The position numbers were made by a program, and so were the translations under genes. Positions 1 through 8,841 of a stretch of 64,000 bases of DNA are shown in pieces. The first letter of the stretch is position 1. Every line of letters starts with the position of its first letter. The notes below the pieces were generated by a model. That model was not told the DNA's origin and searched no databases. It worked only from the letters and a program-made list of their open reading frames with translations. Origin of the DNA: Brevibacillus gelatini (GTDB taxonomy: Bacteria > Bacillota > Bacilli > Brevibacillales > Brevibacillaceae); NCBI RefSeq assembly GCF_003710935.1, contig NZ_RHHS01000052.1:1-64000 (forward strand), written 5' to 3'.

Positions 1-374
1 AGGCGAGCATGATAGGCTTCGTACCCTTGCGAAACCTTGGTATACCGACTTTTTGCAAGAAATCGTCCCGTAGGCGCTTCGTGTCAAATCTCGCATGATT
101 ATGAATTTCTACTGTATATTCGTGATATTCGTGAATAACGCTCTTTGCCAAACTCGGCACTTTTCGTTTGTCAAATACAAGTATGTAAGTTTACATAGGT
201 TTACAAAAGTTTGTATTCGAGGAATAAAACGAGTGAGGGCGGAATTATTTAGTAAAATGGATAGTGGGGGCTCGTTAAGAAAAGAAGAGAACCAAGCTCT
301 GTAGAATAAATTTGAAAACGAGGCTGAAGGGATAGAGCATGGCAGCCTCGTTTTATGTCGGGAATCAAGTGAAA
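1..374. other. left-edge region without a confident gene
   Basis: No complete gene is convincing here. A plus-strand reading open from the left edge ends in a stop at 71-73 (last residues DFLQEIVP) and could be the C-terminus of a gene outside the window. The opposite strand is also open from about 194 leftwards but has no start codon with a ribosome binding site. After position 75 the DNA becomes AT-rich. It holds a tandem ATTCGTGAT-type repeat near 117-135 and a small inverted repeat ATGTAA-GT-TTACAT at 183-196. Confidence 0.3.
316..354. terminator. bidirectional intrinsic terminator
   Basis: The arms AAACGAGGCTG and CAGCCTCGTTT pair around a 16-base loop, with a T-run on the plus side and an A-run before the left arm. 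It could therefore terminate in both directions and lies just past the stop codon of the minus-strand lipoprotein gene. Confidence 0.7.
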
Positions 375-815
375 TTATTGTCCTGGAATAGTCCAATCCA
401 GGTGTTGCTCTTCGATTATTTTACATAAATCAACTTGATTACTTACCTTATAGACGCCCCCTTTTTGTTCATTTATCCAAACGTAATTTTTGTCAGTCAA
501 CATTTCCATTCCGAGTATATTTACCCCGTTGACATATACTCGTATGGCATAATCACCGGACGGCCAAGTCATGTTTTCTTTTTTTAGTTCCACAGATGAG
601 AGACTCTTTAACAACTTTTCTACCTTATCTTTATCTGTTAGAGATACCTTTGCATCGTCAGAATACCTCTTCATATCAATACGAACTTCATCATTTTTCG
701 TGATCTGATTTAAGGCTTTTTCATGAAGAGATGTATCATTCATTCTATTTACAGCATAAGAGCAACCAGCAATCGCTGCTAAAATAATGAGTAAAAAAGC
801 TATTTTCTTTTTCAA
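375..815 (-). CDS. putative lipoprotein or membrane-anchored protein, unknown function
   Basis: A 146-residue protein starting at a TTG codon, chosen because a GGGAGGAG ribosome binding site sits just upstream; a longer reading would start before that site. The N-terminus is lysine-rich, followed by a hydrophobic stretch ending in an Ala-Gly-Cys lipobox-like motif, so it is probably exported and lipid-anchored. The rest is hydrophilic and mixed alpha/beta in appearance, with no motif I recognise. It is transcribed alone and ends at a strong terminator. Function unknown. Confidence 0.75.
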   Translation of the reverse strand: MKKKIAFLLIILAAIAGCSYAVNRMNDTSLHEKALNQITKNDEVRIDMKRYSDDAKVSLTDKDKVEKLLKSLSSVELKKENMTWPSGDYAIRVYVNGVNILGMEMLTDKNYVWINEQKGGVYKVSNQVDLCKIIEEQHLDWTIPGQ

Positions 816-1025
816 AACAGACTCTCCTCCCGGAAGGAAGTACGTATTTACTTCGTGCATAAACTTTGCGGGTGGAAGACGATCAATGTCTACCGAACTA
901 GTTCATGCAATTTATATATCGTAAAACAATTGGAACTAATTGTAAATGATTCTGTAGGTGATTTTGCAACGATTTTGCTGCAGGGTTTCCCCAGACACGA
1001 AAGGATCATTTCATGGCCAATGCAA

Positions 1026-1055
1026 AGAGCCCCTCCTTGAACGGAAGGGGCTAAT
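1026..1055 (-). terminator. probable terminator after glnA
   Basis: A hairpin with AGCCCCTTCC / GGAGGGGCT arms (one bulged base) lies about 55 bases beyond the glnA stop codon. The T-run on the minus side is short, so efficiency is uncertain. Confidence 0.5.
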
Positions 1056-1108
1056 TTGTTGATGGGTAAAACCCGCGTAATTACTGGGCAGTTTTGTACG
1101 AATAAATT

Positions 1109-2521
1109 TTACAGATCATAATACAACTCAAACTCTTTCGGATTCACCGTACGCTCTACTTGCTGAATATCCGCACGCTTCAAGGCAATCCAGCTTTCGA
1201 TGACTTCCTTGTTGAAGACGTCGCCTTCGAGCAGGAAAGCGTGGTCTTGTTCGAGGGCAGTCAGGGCTTCTTCCAGGGAGCCTGGTGCGCGCTTGATTTC
1301 ATGCTTTTCCGCGTCGGACAAATCGTAGATGTTGCGGTCCAGTGGGCCGTAACCGAGTTCGCGCGGGTCGAGCTTGCGCTTGATGCCGTCCAGGCCAGCC
1401 ATCAGCATGGCAGCGAAGGCCAGGTATGGGTTGGCGGTGGAGTCTGGCGTGCGGAATTCGATCCGGGATGCTTTTGGCGTTACAGCCGCGACTGGAATCC
1501 GTACAGCGGCAGAGCGGTTTCCTTTGGAGAATACCAGATTGACTGGTGCTTCGTAGCCTGGAACCAGACGCTTGAACGAGTTGGTGCTTGGGTTGGTCAG
1601 CGCGATCAGGGCTGGAGCGTGGTGCAAAATGCCGCCGATGTAGTAGAGCGCTGTCTCACTCAGGTTGGCGTAGCCGCCTTGCTCATAGAACAGCGGAGTA
1701 TCGCCGTTGAACAAGCTTTGGTGGACGTGCATGCCGGAACCGTTGTCGCCGACGATTGGCTTTGGCATGAAGGTAGCGGTTTTGCCGTGCTTCGCAGCGA
1801 CGTTGCGCACGATGTATTTGAACAAAAGCAGGTTGTCAGCCGTGCGGGTCAACGTGTCGAAGCGGAAGTTGATCTCGCCTTGGCCGGCAGTTGCCACTTC
1901 GTGGTGATGGCGCTCTACATGCAGACCGGCTTTGGTCATCAGCGTGCACATTTCGTTGCGGATGTCCATTTGCGAGTCAGTTGGCTGTACAGGGAAGTAG
2001 CCGCCTTTGTTGCGCACTTTGTAGCCCAGGTTTTGCCCTTCTTTTCCGGTGTTCCAGAACGCTTCCTCCGAGTCGATGTGGAAGAACGAACCGGATGGGC
2101 CGGAGTCGTAGCGCACGCTGTCGAACAGGAAAAATTCCGATTCCGGGCCGAAGTAGGCTGCGGTTGCCAGTCCGGTTTGTTGCAGATACGCCTCGGCTCT
2201 AAGGGCAATGCCGCGCGGATCGCGGGTGTATGGAGTGTTGTCCGGATTGACAATGTTGCAGACGATGTTCAGCGTTTTGGCTTCTACAAACGGATCGAGA
2301 AAAGCGGTGGAAGGATCAGGCATCGCGACCATGTCGCTCTCTTCGATGGATTTGTAGCCGGTGAGGCTGGAGCCGTCGAAGGCGACGCCGTTTTTGAAGG
2401 TGCCTTCATCTACTGCGTAGGCAGGAACGGTAACATGGTGCTGGCGGCCAAGCAAATCGACAATGCGGAAGTCTACATATTCCACTTTCTCTGCATCAAT
2501 GATGGACAAAACCGTTTTCAT
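1109..2521 (-). CDS. glnA: glutamine synthetase, type I-beta
   Basis: Glutamine synthetase (glutamate + ammonia + ATP to glutamine). The beta-grasp N-terminus with DGSS is followed by the catalytic domain with GPESEFFLF, the GSGMHVHQS ATP/metal segment and the NRSAAVRIP loop. The chain is about 470 residues, longer than the 444 residues usual for the alpha enzyme of Bacillus, and near the C-terminus it carries NIYDLS with a tyrosine at about residue 399, matching the adenylylated Tyr397 of enterobacterial GSI-beta. No glnR-like regulator is adjacent, unlike the usual Bacillus glnRA operon. The ATG at 2521 gives the family N-terminus MKTVLSIID; a TTG at 2527 has better spacing to GGAGTGG. Confidence 0.95.
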   Translation of the reverse strand: MKTVLSIIDAEKVEYVDFRIVDLLGRQHHVTVPAYAVDEGTFKNGVAFDGSSLTGYKSIEESDMVAMPDPSTAFLDPFVEAKTLNIVCNIVNPDNTPYTRDPRGIALRAEAYLQQTGLATAAYFGPESEFFLFDSVRYDSGPSGSFFHIDSEEAFWNTGKEGQNLGYKVRNKGGYFPVQPTDSQMDIRNEMCTLMTKAGLHVERHHHEVATAGQGEINFRFDTLTRTADNLLLFKYIVRNVAAKHGKTATFMPKPIVGDNGSGMHVHQSLFNGDTPLFYEQGGYANLSETALYYIGGILHHAPALIALTNPSTNSFKRLVPGYEAPVNLVFSKGNRSAAVRIPVAAVTPKASRIEFRTPDSTANPYLAFAAMLMAGLDGIKRKLDPRELGYGPLDRNIYDLSDAEKHEIKRAPGSLEEALTALEQDHAFLLEGDVFNKEVIESWIALKRADIQQVERTVNPKEFELYYDL

Positions 2522-2563
2522 ATCCAAAACAACCCACTCCATTCGCGAAAAATTTTTGTATCT

Positions 2564-2578
2564 GAACAATTATTGTTC
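2564..2578. promoter_or_regulatory. perfect inverted repeat in the glnA leader
   Basis: GAACAAT-T-ATTGTTC is a perfect 7-1-7 palindrome about 40 bases upstream of the glnA start and downstream of its predicted promoter. It could be a repressor site or an RNA hairpin in the leader. The cognate protein is not identifiable. Confidence 0.45.
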
Positions 2579-2605
2579 GTGTTTTCTTGAAAATCTATAT
2601 TTCGA

Positions 2606-2635
2606 ATTATAGCTACAACAGACAATGTTCGTCAA
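2606..2635 (-). promoter_or_regulatory. predicted sigma-A promoter of glnA
   Basis: On the minus strand TTGACG and TATAAT are separated by 18 bases, placing the transcript start near 2599 and leaving a leader of about 75 bases before glnA. Confidence 0.65.
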
Positions 2636-2654
2636 GAGGTTTTCTTACTCCAAA

Positions 2655-2671
2655 TGTTAGTTTTTCTAACA
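2655..2671. promoter_or_regulatory. GlnR/TnrA-type operator
   Basis: TGTTA-N7-TAACA fits the TGTNA-N7-TNACA consensus of the nitrogen regulators GlnR and TnrA exactly. It is centred about 64 bases upstream of the predicted glnA transcript start, and about 90 bases upstream of the divergent reductase start codon. It could serve either gene; nitrogen control of glnA is the more natural reading. Confidence 0.7.
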
Positions 2672-2752
2672 TCATATTGCGGGGTTCAGAATTTGGTTCC
2701 GTTTTTGTAGAATATAGACGAACTATTATGAATAAACGCGGAGGCGATCTTG

Positions 2753-3682
2753 ATGAAGGTACTGGTACTGGGGGCAGGTGGCATCGGAGGGTATTTTGGC
2801 GGCAGACTGGCAGAGTCGGGCGTGGATGTAACGTTTCTGGTGCACGAGCGTAGATACAAGCAATTGCAGGAGCGAGGCTTGCGGGTGCAGAGCATCCACG
2901 GCGACCTGCACCTGGAGCGTCCGCAGCTGATTCAGGCGGGCGAAGCGGCAGGGCCGTTCGACGTCGTCCTGCTGTCCAACAAAGCGTACACGCTCGCAGA
3001 GAGCATCGATGCGATTGCCCCTTACGTCGGGGACGACACGATCGTGATTCCGCTGCTGAACGGGATCGCCCACATGGAGCCGCTATGGGAGCGCTTTGGG
3101 CGTGAGCGGGTGCTTGGGGGGCTTTGCTTCATCGAAACGACGCTCAACGCAGAAGGCGACGTCGTGCAGACGAGCCCGATTCACGAGGCGGTGTTTGGCG
3201 AGTGGGAAGGCGGAAAAAGCGAGCGCGTAGAGCGGCTGGAGCAGGCTTTTTCCAAAATCAATGGCACGATGCGGGCGAGCAACAACATCCAGCGCGAGGT
3301 TTGGCACAAATATTTGTTTATTGCGATGTTCTCCGGTATTACGACGCTGATGAACTCGGCTGTCGGTCCGATTCGCGAGTCCGCCTACGGCGTGGAGCTG
3401 ACCAGACAGCTCGCGGAGGAGATCGTGTCTGTCATGAAGGCACTGGAAGCGCCGATCAAGCCGGACATTGTGGAAAAGCAAATGGAAATCTTCCAAAACC
3501 AGCGCCCGCAAACGAAATCGTCCATGCTGCGCGACATGGAAAAAGGACTTCCAGTCGAGGCCGATCATCTGCAAGGCTACCTGTTGAAGCACGCTGAACA
3601 AAAAGGCTTGTCCACGCCGCTGCTGAAAGTTGTCTACAATAATCTGAAGGTTTACGAACAGAAGCGGGATGCAGGCAAATAA
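2753..3682 (+). CDS. panE: ketopantoate reductase family protein (PanE/ApbA)
   Basis: A 309-residue NADPH-dependent reductase of the 2-dehydropantoate 2-reductase family, which makes pantoate for coenzyme A in the canonical case. It begins with the Rossmann motif GAGGIGGYFGG, has LLNGI (the Asn that binds ketopantoate), WHKYLF with the catalytic lysine, and a VEAD segment at the usual position of the C-terminal Glu. The ATG at 2753 lies 8 bases after a GGAGG site. Bacillota often carry several paralogues, so the true substrate may be another 2-oxo acid; the symbol is provisional. It reads away from glnA and is followed closely by ispH. Confidence 0.85.
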   Translation: MKVLVLGAGGIGGYFGGRLAESGVDVTFLVHERRYKQLQERGLRVQSIHGDLHLERPQLIQAGEAAGPFDVVLLSNKAYTLAESIDAIAPYVGDDTIVIPLLNGIAHMEPLWERFGRERVLGGLCFIETTLNAEGDVVQTSPIHEAVFGEWEGGKSERVERLEQAFSKINGTMRASNNIQREVWHKYLFIAMFSGITTLMNSAVGPIRESAYGVELTRQLAEEIVSVMKALEAPIKPDIVEKQMEIFQNQRPQTKSSMLRDMEKGLPVEADHLQGYLLKHAEQKGLSTPLLKVVYNNLKVYEQKRDAGK

Positions 3683-3728
3683 GGTATAATAGTGGGCGAA
3701 CGTCATTAGAATTTTAGGAGGGGTCCAG

Positions 3729-4664
3729 ATGGAAGTCATCAAGATTTCCCCCCGCGGATATTGCTACGGTGTTGTCGATGCCATGGTGTTGGCACTGCGT
3801 ACAGCGCAAAACTTCGACTTTCCCCGCCCGATTCACATTTTGGGCATGATCGTCCACAATGCCCACGTCGTCGAGGCGTTTGAAAAGCAAGGCATTAAAA
3901 CATTGGATGGAGAAGACCGGCTGGCGCTTTTGGACCAGGTGAACGAAGGGACGGTCATCTTCACCGCCCACGGCGTCTCTCCGGAGGTGCGCAAAAAGGC
4001 GCGGGAAAAAGGCTTGACCATCGTTGATGCGACTTGCCCGGACGTCACGAAGACGCACGATTTGATCCGCGAAAAAATTGCGGATGGCTACCATGTCATC
4101 TACATCGGGAAAAAAGGGCATCCCGAGCCGGAAGGAGCTGTCGGCATCGCACCGGACCGCGTGCATCTCGTGCAAAAGCTGGAGGAGCTGGACGCGCTCG
4201 ACATCCCCACAGACAAGCTGATCGTCACCAACCAGACCACGATGAGCCAGTGGGATGTCAAGCATTTGATGGATGCCATTCTGCAGCGTTTCCCTGGGGT
4301 AGAGGTGCACAACGAGATTTGCCTGGCTACCCAGGTGCGGCAGGAAGCGGTCGCGACACAGGCTGGCGAGGCAGATTTGTGTATTGTCGTGGGCGATCCG
4401 CGCAGCAACAACTCCAACCGTCTGGCGCAGGTGTCGGAAGAGATCGCCAATGTGCCGTCGTATCGGATCGCGGACTTGTCCGAGCTTGACATCGAGTGGC
4501 TGCGCGGCAAAAAAAGCGTCGCGGTTACGTCCGGCGCGTCTACGCCAACCCCGTTGACCAAGGAAGTCATTGCTTTCCTGGAGCAATTCGACGAGTTTAA
4601 TCCGGCGACATGGGAGAAGAAACGAACCGTCGAGATGGATAAAATATTGCCACGGGTAAAATAG
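3729..4664 (+). CDS. ispH: 4-hydroxy-3-methylbut-2-enyl diphosphate reductase
   Basis: The last enzyme of the MEP pathway, a [4Fe-4S] reductase that converts HMBPP to IPP and DMAPP. The three cluster cysteines are visible at about residues 12 (PRGYCYGV), 103 (DATCPDV) and 198 (NEICLAT). The HPEPEG segment with the catalytic Glu and the TNQTTMS motif are present. Its 311 residues are normal for the family. An AGGAGGGG ribosome binding site precedes the ATG. The MFS gene begins 10 bases after its stop and is probably cotranscribed. Confidence 0.96.
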   Translation: MEVIKISPRGYCYGVVDAMVLALRTAQNFDFPRPIHILGMIVHNAHVVEAFEKQGIKTLDGEDRLALLDQVNEGTVIFTAHGVSPEVRKKAREKGLTIVDATCPDVTKTHDLIREKIADGYHVIYIGKKGHPEPEGAVGIAPDRVHLVQKLEELDALDIPTDKLIVTNQTTMSQWDVKHLMDAILQRFPGVEVHNEICLATQVRQEAVATQAGEADLCIVVGDPRSNNSNRLAQVSEEIANVPSYRIADLSELDIEWLRGKKSVAVTSGASTPTPLTKEVIAFLEQFDEFNPATWEKKRTVEMDKILPRVK

Positions 4665-4673
4665 GAGAACGAT

Positions 4674-5894
4674 ATGCCAGGAACACATTCCGGTATTGGA
4701 CTTTCGGGCGCATTCGGGAGATACTTCAGTCTTTGCGCCCTTTATCTTTTTTTCTACTACGGGTTGGGTGCTTTCTCGCCACTGATTACGCAATATTACA
4801 AATCCATTTCGCTCACAGGCACCCAGATCGGCCTGATTAGCGCAGTCGCTCCGGTTGTCTCGATTGTCGCCCAGCCGATGTGGGGATTGCTTTGTGACCG
4901 TTTTCAGATTCGCAAGGCCATTCTGATTCTGACGCTTGTCGCTTCGGGGCTGGCCGGGCTTTTCTTCGTTGGCGTGTCTACCTTCGCTTTTGTCTTTCTG
5001 TTCTATTTGATCCTCTCGTTTTTCCAGAGCGCGATTATTCCAATATCCGACAGCATCACTTTGGGCTACGCGAAAAAATACGGCCTGCAATTCGGCGACA
5101 TCCGGCTGTGGGGAGCGGTTGGCTTTGCGCTCGCCGCCTTTGTAACAGGACTGTTGGTCGAGCGCTGGGGGGCATCCATGCTCTTTTACTCGTATTGCCT
5201 CGCGCTCTTGATCGCCATGCTGTTTTTGCTGCGGGTGCCGGATGAATCGGAGGAGACGCCGCGCTTTCGCGTCGGCATGCTGGCTGGCATGCGGGATCTT
5301 TTGCGGATACCGCGCTACCTGTTGTTTTTGCTGGCCTCCTTTTGCGTGCTTGGCGCGGTGAACGCGAACAACATCTGGTTTTCCCTGTTTTATCAGGAGA
5401 TTGGCGGCACGGTGGCGGGTGTGGGGCTGGCTTTTCTCTTGTTTGCAGGCAGTGAAGCTCCGTTCATGAAGCTGGCAGGTGTCTTTGTACGCAAGTGGGG
5501 GCTGGAGCTGACGCTGTTGTTCGCTGCTGTATGCGGGGCGGCTCGCTGGCTCTGGTACAGCTCTGCCCCCGGTACGACGCTGGTTATCGCCTTGTTTTTC
5601 ATTCAAGGAATCTCGGTAGGCTTTTACCTGGCGACGGCAGCCCAGTTCGTGCGCGAAAATACGCCCGCCTCCCTGCAAGTGACGGCGCTGGCCATCTTCT
5701 TTTCGGTGGGAGGCGGGCTGGGGACGATGCTGTGTAATCTCGTGGCTGGCTGGATCAAAGATGCTTTTTCGACGCTGGGCATCTATTTGTTTTTTGGAAT
5801 CATTACGGTAATCGGGATCATCCCGCTGGTCTTGATTGCGTATGGGCCGTGGAAGCAGAAAGCTCCCGACGAAAAAGCCGAAGCTACTCAATGA
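4674..5894 (+). CDS. MFS transporter, LacY/HcaT-like family
   Basis: A 406-residue integral membrane protein with about twelve hydrophobic segments. The early FYYGLGAFSPL and QIGLISAV segments and the WGLLCDRF loop resemble the MFS_1-like branch that includes phenylpropionate permease HcaT. A sugar or small organic acid may be the substrate, but the sequence does not say which. It follows ispH by 10 bases. Its last 11 bases overlap the end of the convergent cupredoxin-like gene, so no terminator lies between them. Confidence 0.85.
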   Translation: MPGTHSGIGLSGAFGRYFSLCALYLFFYYGLGAFSPLITQYYKSISLTGTQIGLISAVAPVVSIVAQPMWGLLCDRFQIRKAILILTLVASGLAGLFFVGVSTFAFVFLFYLILSFFQSAIIPISDSITLGYAKKYGLQFGDIRLWGAVGFALAAFVTGLLVERWGASMLFYSYCLALLIAMLFLLRVPDESEETPRFRVGMLAGMRDLLRIPRYLLFLLASFCVLGAVNANNIWFSLFYQEIGGTVAGVGLAFLLFAGSEAPFMKLAGVFVRKWGLELTLLFAAVCGAARWLWYSSAPGTTLVIALFFIQGISVGFYLATAAQFVRENTPASLQVTALAIFFSVGGGLGTMLCNLVAGWIKDAFSTLGIYLFFGIITVIGIIPLVLIAYGPWKQKAPDEKAEATQ

Positions 5895-6279
5895 CAAGCA
5901 TGCCTTGATAGCCGCTTTCCGGGTAGCCGGGGGCGTCCGAAACAAAGAAAAAACGCCCTTTTTTATCGGCAGAAAACTGCAGGATCGTAGACTGCGTCGG
6001 CTTGAGCTCGGTCGAGGACAGGTTCAGATCGCGAATGGAGAGGTTGTGCGGGCGTGTATCCGCGTTGACGATCATCAATGCGACGCGCTCGCCTGCCCGC
6101 GCTGTCAACTGGTTGGGCAAAAAGCCGGCGCTGGAAATCGTAACAGTGTGCGTCCGCGTCGTGGCGGCGTAGGAAGTATGCAACCGTTGGTGATGATGCG
6201 TCCAAAGCAGCGTTAATGTCACGGTCAGTGCGATGAGGGGATAGCGAAGCTGCCGGAACCATTGACGAGACATTTGCAA
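5884..6279 (-). CDS. membrane-anchored cupredoxin-fold protein with degenerate copper site
   Basis: A 131-residue protein with an N-terminal membrane anchor or signal (residues about 12-27) and one cupredoxin-like beta-sandwich facing outside. The first copper ligand region is kept (a His in TRPHNLSI). The second ligand loop, where related EfeO-type cupredoxins have Cys, His and Met, reads FVSDAPGYPESGY, i.e. Ser, Tyr and Tyr at those places. It is therefore unlikely to hold a type 1 copper. Its end overlaps the MFS gene on the other strand. The substrate or partner is unknown. Confidence 0.75.
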   Translation of the reverse strand: MQMSRQWFRQLRYPLIALTVTLTLLWTHHHQRLHTSYAATTRTHTVTISSAGFLPNQLTARAGERVALMIVNADTRPHNLSIRDLNLSSTELKPTQSTILQFSADKKGRFFFVSDAPGYPESGYQGMLVIE

Positions 6280-6408
6280 ATCAGCTCCTTTGCGACAATA
6301 ACATGATGAAGTTACTATTATCCTGTCCCCACTCTGTCAACAGTAAACACATTTTTCCTCATCGGCAAACGCTGGGCATTCGCAAACCGGGCGCGGCCCG
6401 CATCGCCT

Positions 6409-7419
6409 TCACTCAAAAAACAAACGCAACAAGGAATAGATTGCCGCAGAGATCACCGCGGAAATCGGCAGCGTAATAAACCAGGTGATGATGATCCGTT
6501 TGGCGACGCCCCAATTGACACCCTTGAGCCGCTTGGCCGCGCCGACCCCCATGATCCCCGAAGAAATCACGTGTGTCGAGCTGACCGGAAGCCCTAACTG
6601 CGTAAATGTAAAAATGATCGTGGACGAGCTTAAATCAGCGGTCGCGCCGTTGATCGGCTCGATTTTCGTAATTTTGCCGCCGACCGTCTTGATGATCTTC
6701 CAGCCGCCGACAGAAGTCCCCAGCCCCATGGCAATGGCGCATATCAGCTGGACCCAAAACGGAATCGTCGCCGTATCCGTATGCAAATCGGCAGCCACCA
6801 GAGCGAAGACGATGATGCCCATTGCTTTTTGCGCATCGTTGGTGCCGTGGGAGAAAGATTGCAGGGCAGCAGTGAAAATCTGGAAGTAACGAAAGCCCCG
6901 GTTCACTTTGCTGGGCGGTTTCTGGATGCTGCGAAACAAGGCGTAAGCCAGCTTCATGAGCAGATAGGCGGCCACGAGCGCGATGACGGGCGACAATATC
7001 AGTGCCTCGAAAATTTCCAAAAAACCGCTCCAGTTGATGTGCGAACTGCCAGCCGAAGCGAAAACAGCACCTACGACGGAGCCGATGAGCGCATGGGAGG
7101 AACTGCTCGGAATCCCGTACCACCAGGTGACCAGATTCCAGAAAATCGCCGAGGCCAAAGCCGCCAGCACGATCAGTACGCCGTATTCCAGCTTGGTGGG
7201 ATCGGCAATTTTTCCTCCGATAGTTTTGGCGACCCCGGTAAAAGCAAGCGCGCCGACGAAGTTCATGATCGCGGCAAGGGCGATGGCGATTTTCGGCGGC
7301 AAAGCTTTTGTCGAGACTGTGGTGGCGATGGCATTGGCTGTATCGTGAAAGCCGTTAATGAAGTCAAAGGAAACGGCCAGAACAATGACAGCGATCACAA
7401 GAGGCAGGCTAGTGTGCAT
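6409..7419 (-). CDS. pit: PiT-family inorganic phosphate transporter
   Basis: A 336-residue low-affinity phosphate/cation symporter. The PiT signature FDFINGFHDTANAIAT near the N-terminus and its C-terminal counterpart FSHGTNDAQKAMG are both present, with about ten membrane segments. The ATG at 7419 is chosen because GGAGG lies 10 bases upstream; an upstream in-frame start would run into the preceding gene. It follows the DUF47 gene by 20 bases, the same order as ykaA-pit in B. subtilis, so the two form one operon. Confidence 0.93.
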   Translation of the reverse strand: MHTSLPLVIAVIVLAVSFDFINGFHDTANAIATTVSTKALPPKIAIALAAIMNFVGALAFTGVAKTIGGKIADPTKLEYGVLIVLAALASAIFWNLVTWWYGIPSSSSHALIGSVVGAVFASAGSSHINWSGFLEIFEALILSPVIALVAAYLLMKLAYALFRSIQKPPSKVNRGFRYFQIFTAALQSFSHGTNDAQKAMGIIVFALVAADLHTDTATIPFWVQLICAIAMGLGTSVGGWKIIKTVGGKITKIEPINGATADLSSSTIIFTFTQLGLPVSSTHVISSGIMGVGAAKRLKGVNWGVAKRIIITWFITLPISAVISAAIYSLLRLFFE

Positions 7420-7439
7420 GGAAGAAGAGCCTCCTTCGT

Positions 7440-8057
7440 TTATGTATTGCTCATAATCACCGTCTCCATCATGTTGGCGACGTCCTCGCAATGATCCATA
7501 ACATCCTCAAGCACATCGTAAATTTCCTTGAACTGCATAATGTGAAGCGGATCGCTCGTCGACTTGAACAACTGCCTGATGCTGTTGCGCACCAACTCAT
7601 CACCGGCGCTTTCCAGATCGTTGATGCGAATAATGTACTCCTTCATGCCAGACAGCTTCAGTTTTTGCAGCAGCTCAATTGCGAACAAAATTTGCTGGGT
7701 GGCATCCTCAATCAGTTGGCCAAATTTGACCATCGCTTCATCCGGCTCCATGATGTCGTACATGTACAAACGAGCGGCGCACCCCTCCAGTCCGTCCAGC
7801 ACATCGTCCAGCTTGACCGCCAGATTCAGCACGTCCTCGCGTTCAATGGCCGAAATAAACGTTTTGTTGATCCGGACGATAATTTCGTGGATCAGCTTGT
7901 CGCCCTTGGACTCATACACTTTCATTTCCTCGGCAAAGCTTTTTAGTGTTTCCAGCGAAGTAATTTTGTAATTATTGAAATAAATCGCAGAGTCATACAC
8001 GTTTTTGGCGATCGTGTACAAATGATCGAGCAGGGCGTCTGATTTGGCAAAAAGCAT
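7440..8057 (-). CDS. DUF47/PhoU-like phosphate transport regulator
   Basis: A 205-residue all-helical protein of the DUF47 (YkaA) family, distantly PhoU-like. These are usually encoded next to PiT transporters and are thought to regulate them. The acidic helices (DVLDGLEG, DVLEDVMDHCEDVANMMET) match the family's metal-binding ExxxD pattern. It is the first gene of the two-gene unit with pit and has a GGAGG site before its ATG. Confidence 0.9.
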   Translation of the reverse strand: MLFAKSDALLDHLYTIAKNVYDSAIYFNNYKITSLETLKSFAEEMKVYESKGDKLIHEIIVRINKTFISAIEREDVLNLAVKLDDVLDGLEGCAARLYMYDIMEPDEAMVKFGQLIEDATQQILFAIELLQKLKLSGMKEYIIRINDLESAGDELVRNSIRQLFKSTSDPLHIMQFKEIYDVLEDVMDHCEDVANMMETVIMSNT

Positions 8058-8118
8058 GAAAAGACCTCCACATCAAAATCCGACTAGGGATATTTTGAGT
8101 GGAGGCGGGAGCATTTAT

Positions 8119-8748
8119 TCACTTTTCCCGGAACCAGGCCCAATCCAGCTGGCTCGTCATGTAGGCAGCGACGCCCCACATGATGAGTGCAGAGACGATG
8201 TTGAGGCTGCGCAGCAAGGACCCGGACCGATCCAGCTTGCCCATGATTCTCCCTGCCACAGACAAGCCGAAAAACCAGAGGCAGGAGACGAGGATGCAGG
8301 CGATGGTGAACCCCCATTTTTCTGCTCCTGCGTAGTTGAGCGAGTTGGTTCCGATGACCCCGATGGTATCGAGGATTGCGTGCGGATTGAACAAAGAGAC
8401 GGAAGCGGCGAACATCATCTGCTTTTTGGCGGAAAAGCTTTCCTGATTACGGTGATCCAGGCTTGGGCGGCTGCGCCAGGTCAGGTAGCCCATGTACAGC
8501 AAAAAACAGATCCCGATGACGTACAGGACGGTTTTCAGCCAGGCAACGGTCAAGATCACCAGAGAAACGCCAAGGACGGCGAGCAAAATCAGGAGCGCAT
8601 CACAGGCGGCTGCCGTCAGGACGACGGGAGCGGCTCTCCACAGCGTAGGCTGTACGGCTCCCTGGTTGAATACAAACACGTTTTGCGCCCCCAGCGGCAA
8701 AATCAGCCCGAAGGCGAGCACAAAACCGTGCAGAGCGGCTTCCAGCAC
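8119..8748 (-). CDS. LysE/ArgO family amino acid exporter
   Basis: A 209-residue membrane protein with about six hydrophobic segments and the family motif LPLGAQNVFVFNQG near the start. LysE-type proteins export basic or other amino acids. A GTG start at 8748 is preferred because GAGGAAGG lies just upstream; the open frame extends 16 residues further. It is divergent from the MocR-type regulator at 8899, a common pairing in which the regulator senses an amino acid or PLP-related ligand. Confidence 0.88.
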   Translation of the reverse strand: MLEAALHGFVLAFGLILPLGAQNVFVFNQGAVQPTLWRAAPVVLTAAACDALLILLAVLGVSLVILTVAWLKTVLYVIGICFLLYMGYLTWRSRPSLDHRNQESFSAKKQMMFAASVSLFNPHAILDTIGVIGTNSLNYAGAEKWGFTIACILVSCLWFFGLSVAGRIMGKLDRSGSLLRSLNIVSALIMWGVAAYMTSQLDWAWFREK

Positions 8749-8841
8749 GATTCCTTCCTCCTTTTTCGATGTCGTCATGTCAGCAGGCAAAAGCATGCAC
8801 TATGGACATTATTCATGAGGAAGGAGCGAATGTCTCCAGCC

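Noticed and set aside
1160-2590. Long open frame of 476 codons antisense to glnA
   Set aside because: It mirrors a conserved glutamine synthetase gene in GC-rich DNA. The product shows no motif and lacks a ribosome binding site.
3714-5945. 743-codon minus-strand open frame across ispH and the MFS gene
   Set aside because: Very basic, low-complexity translation spanning two clear genes on the other strand. It is a composition artefact.
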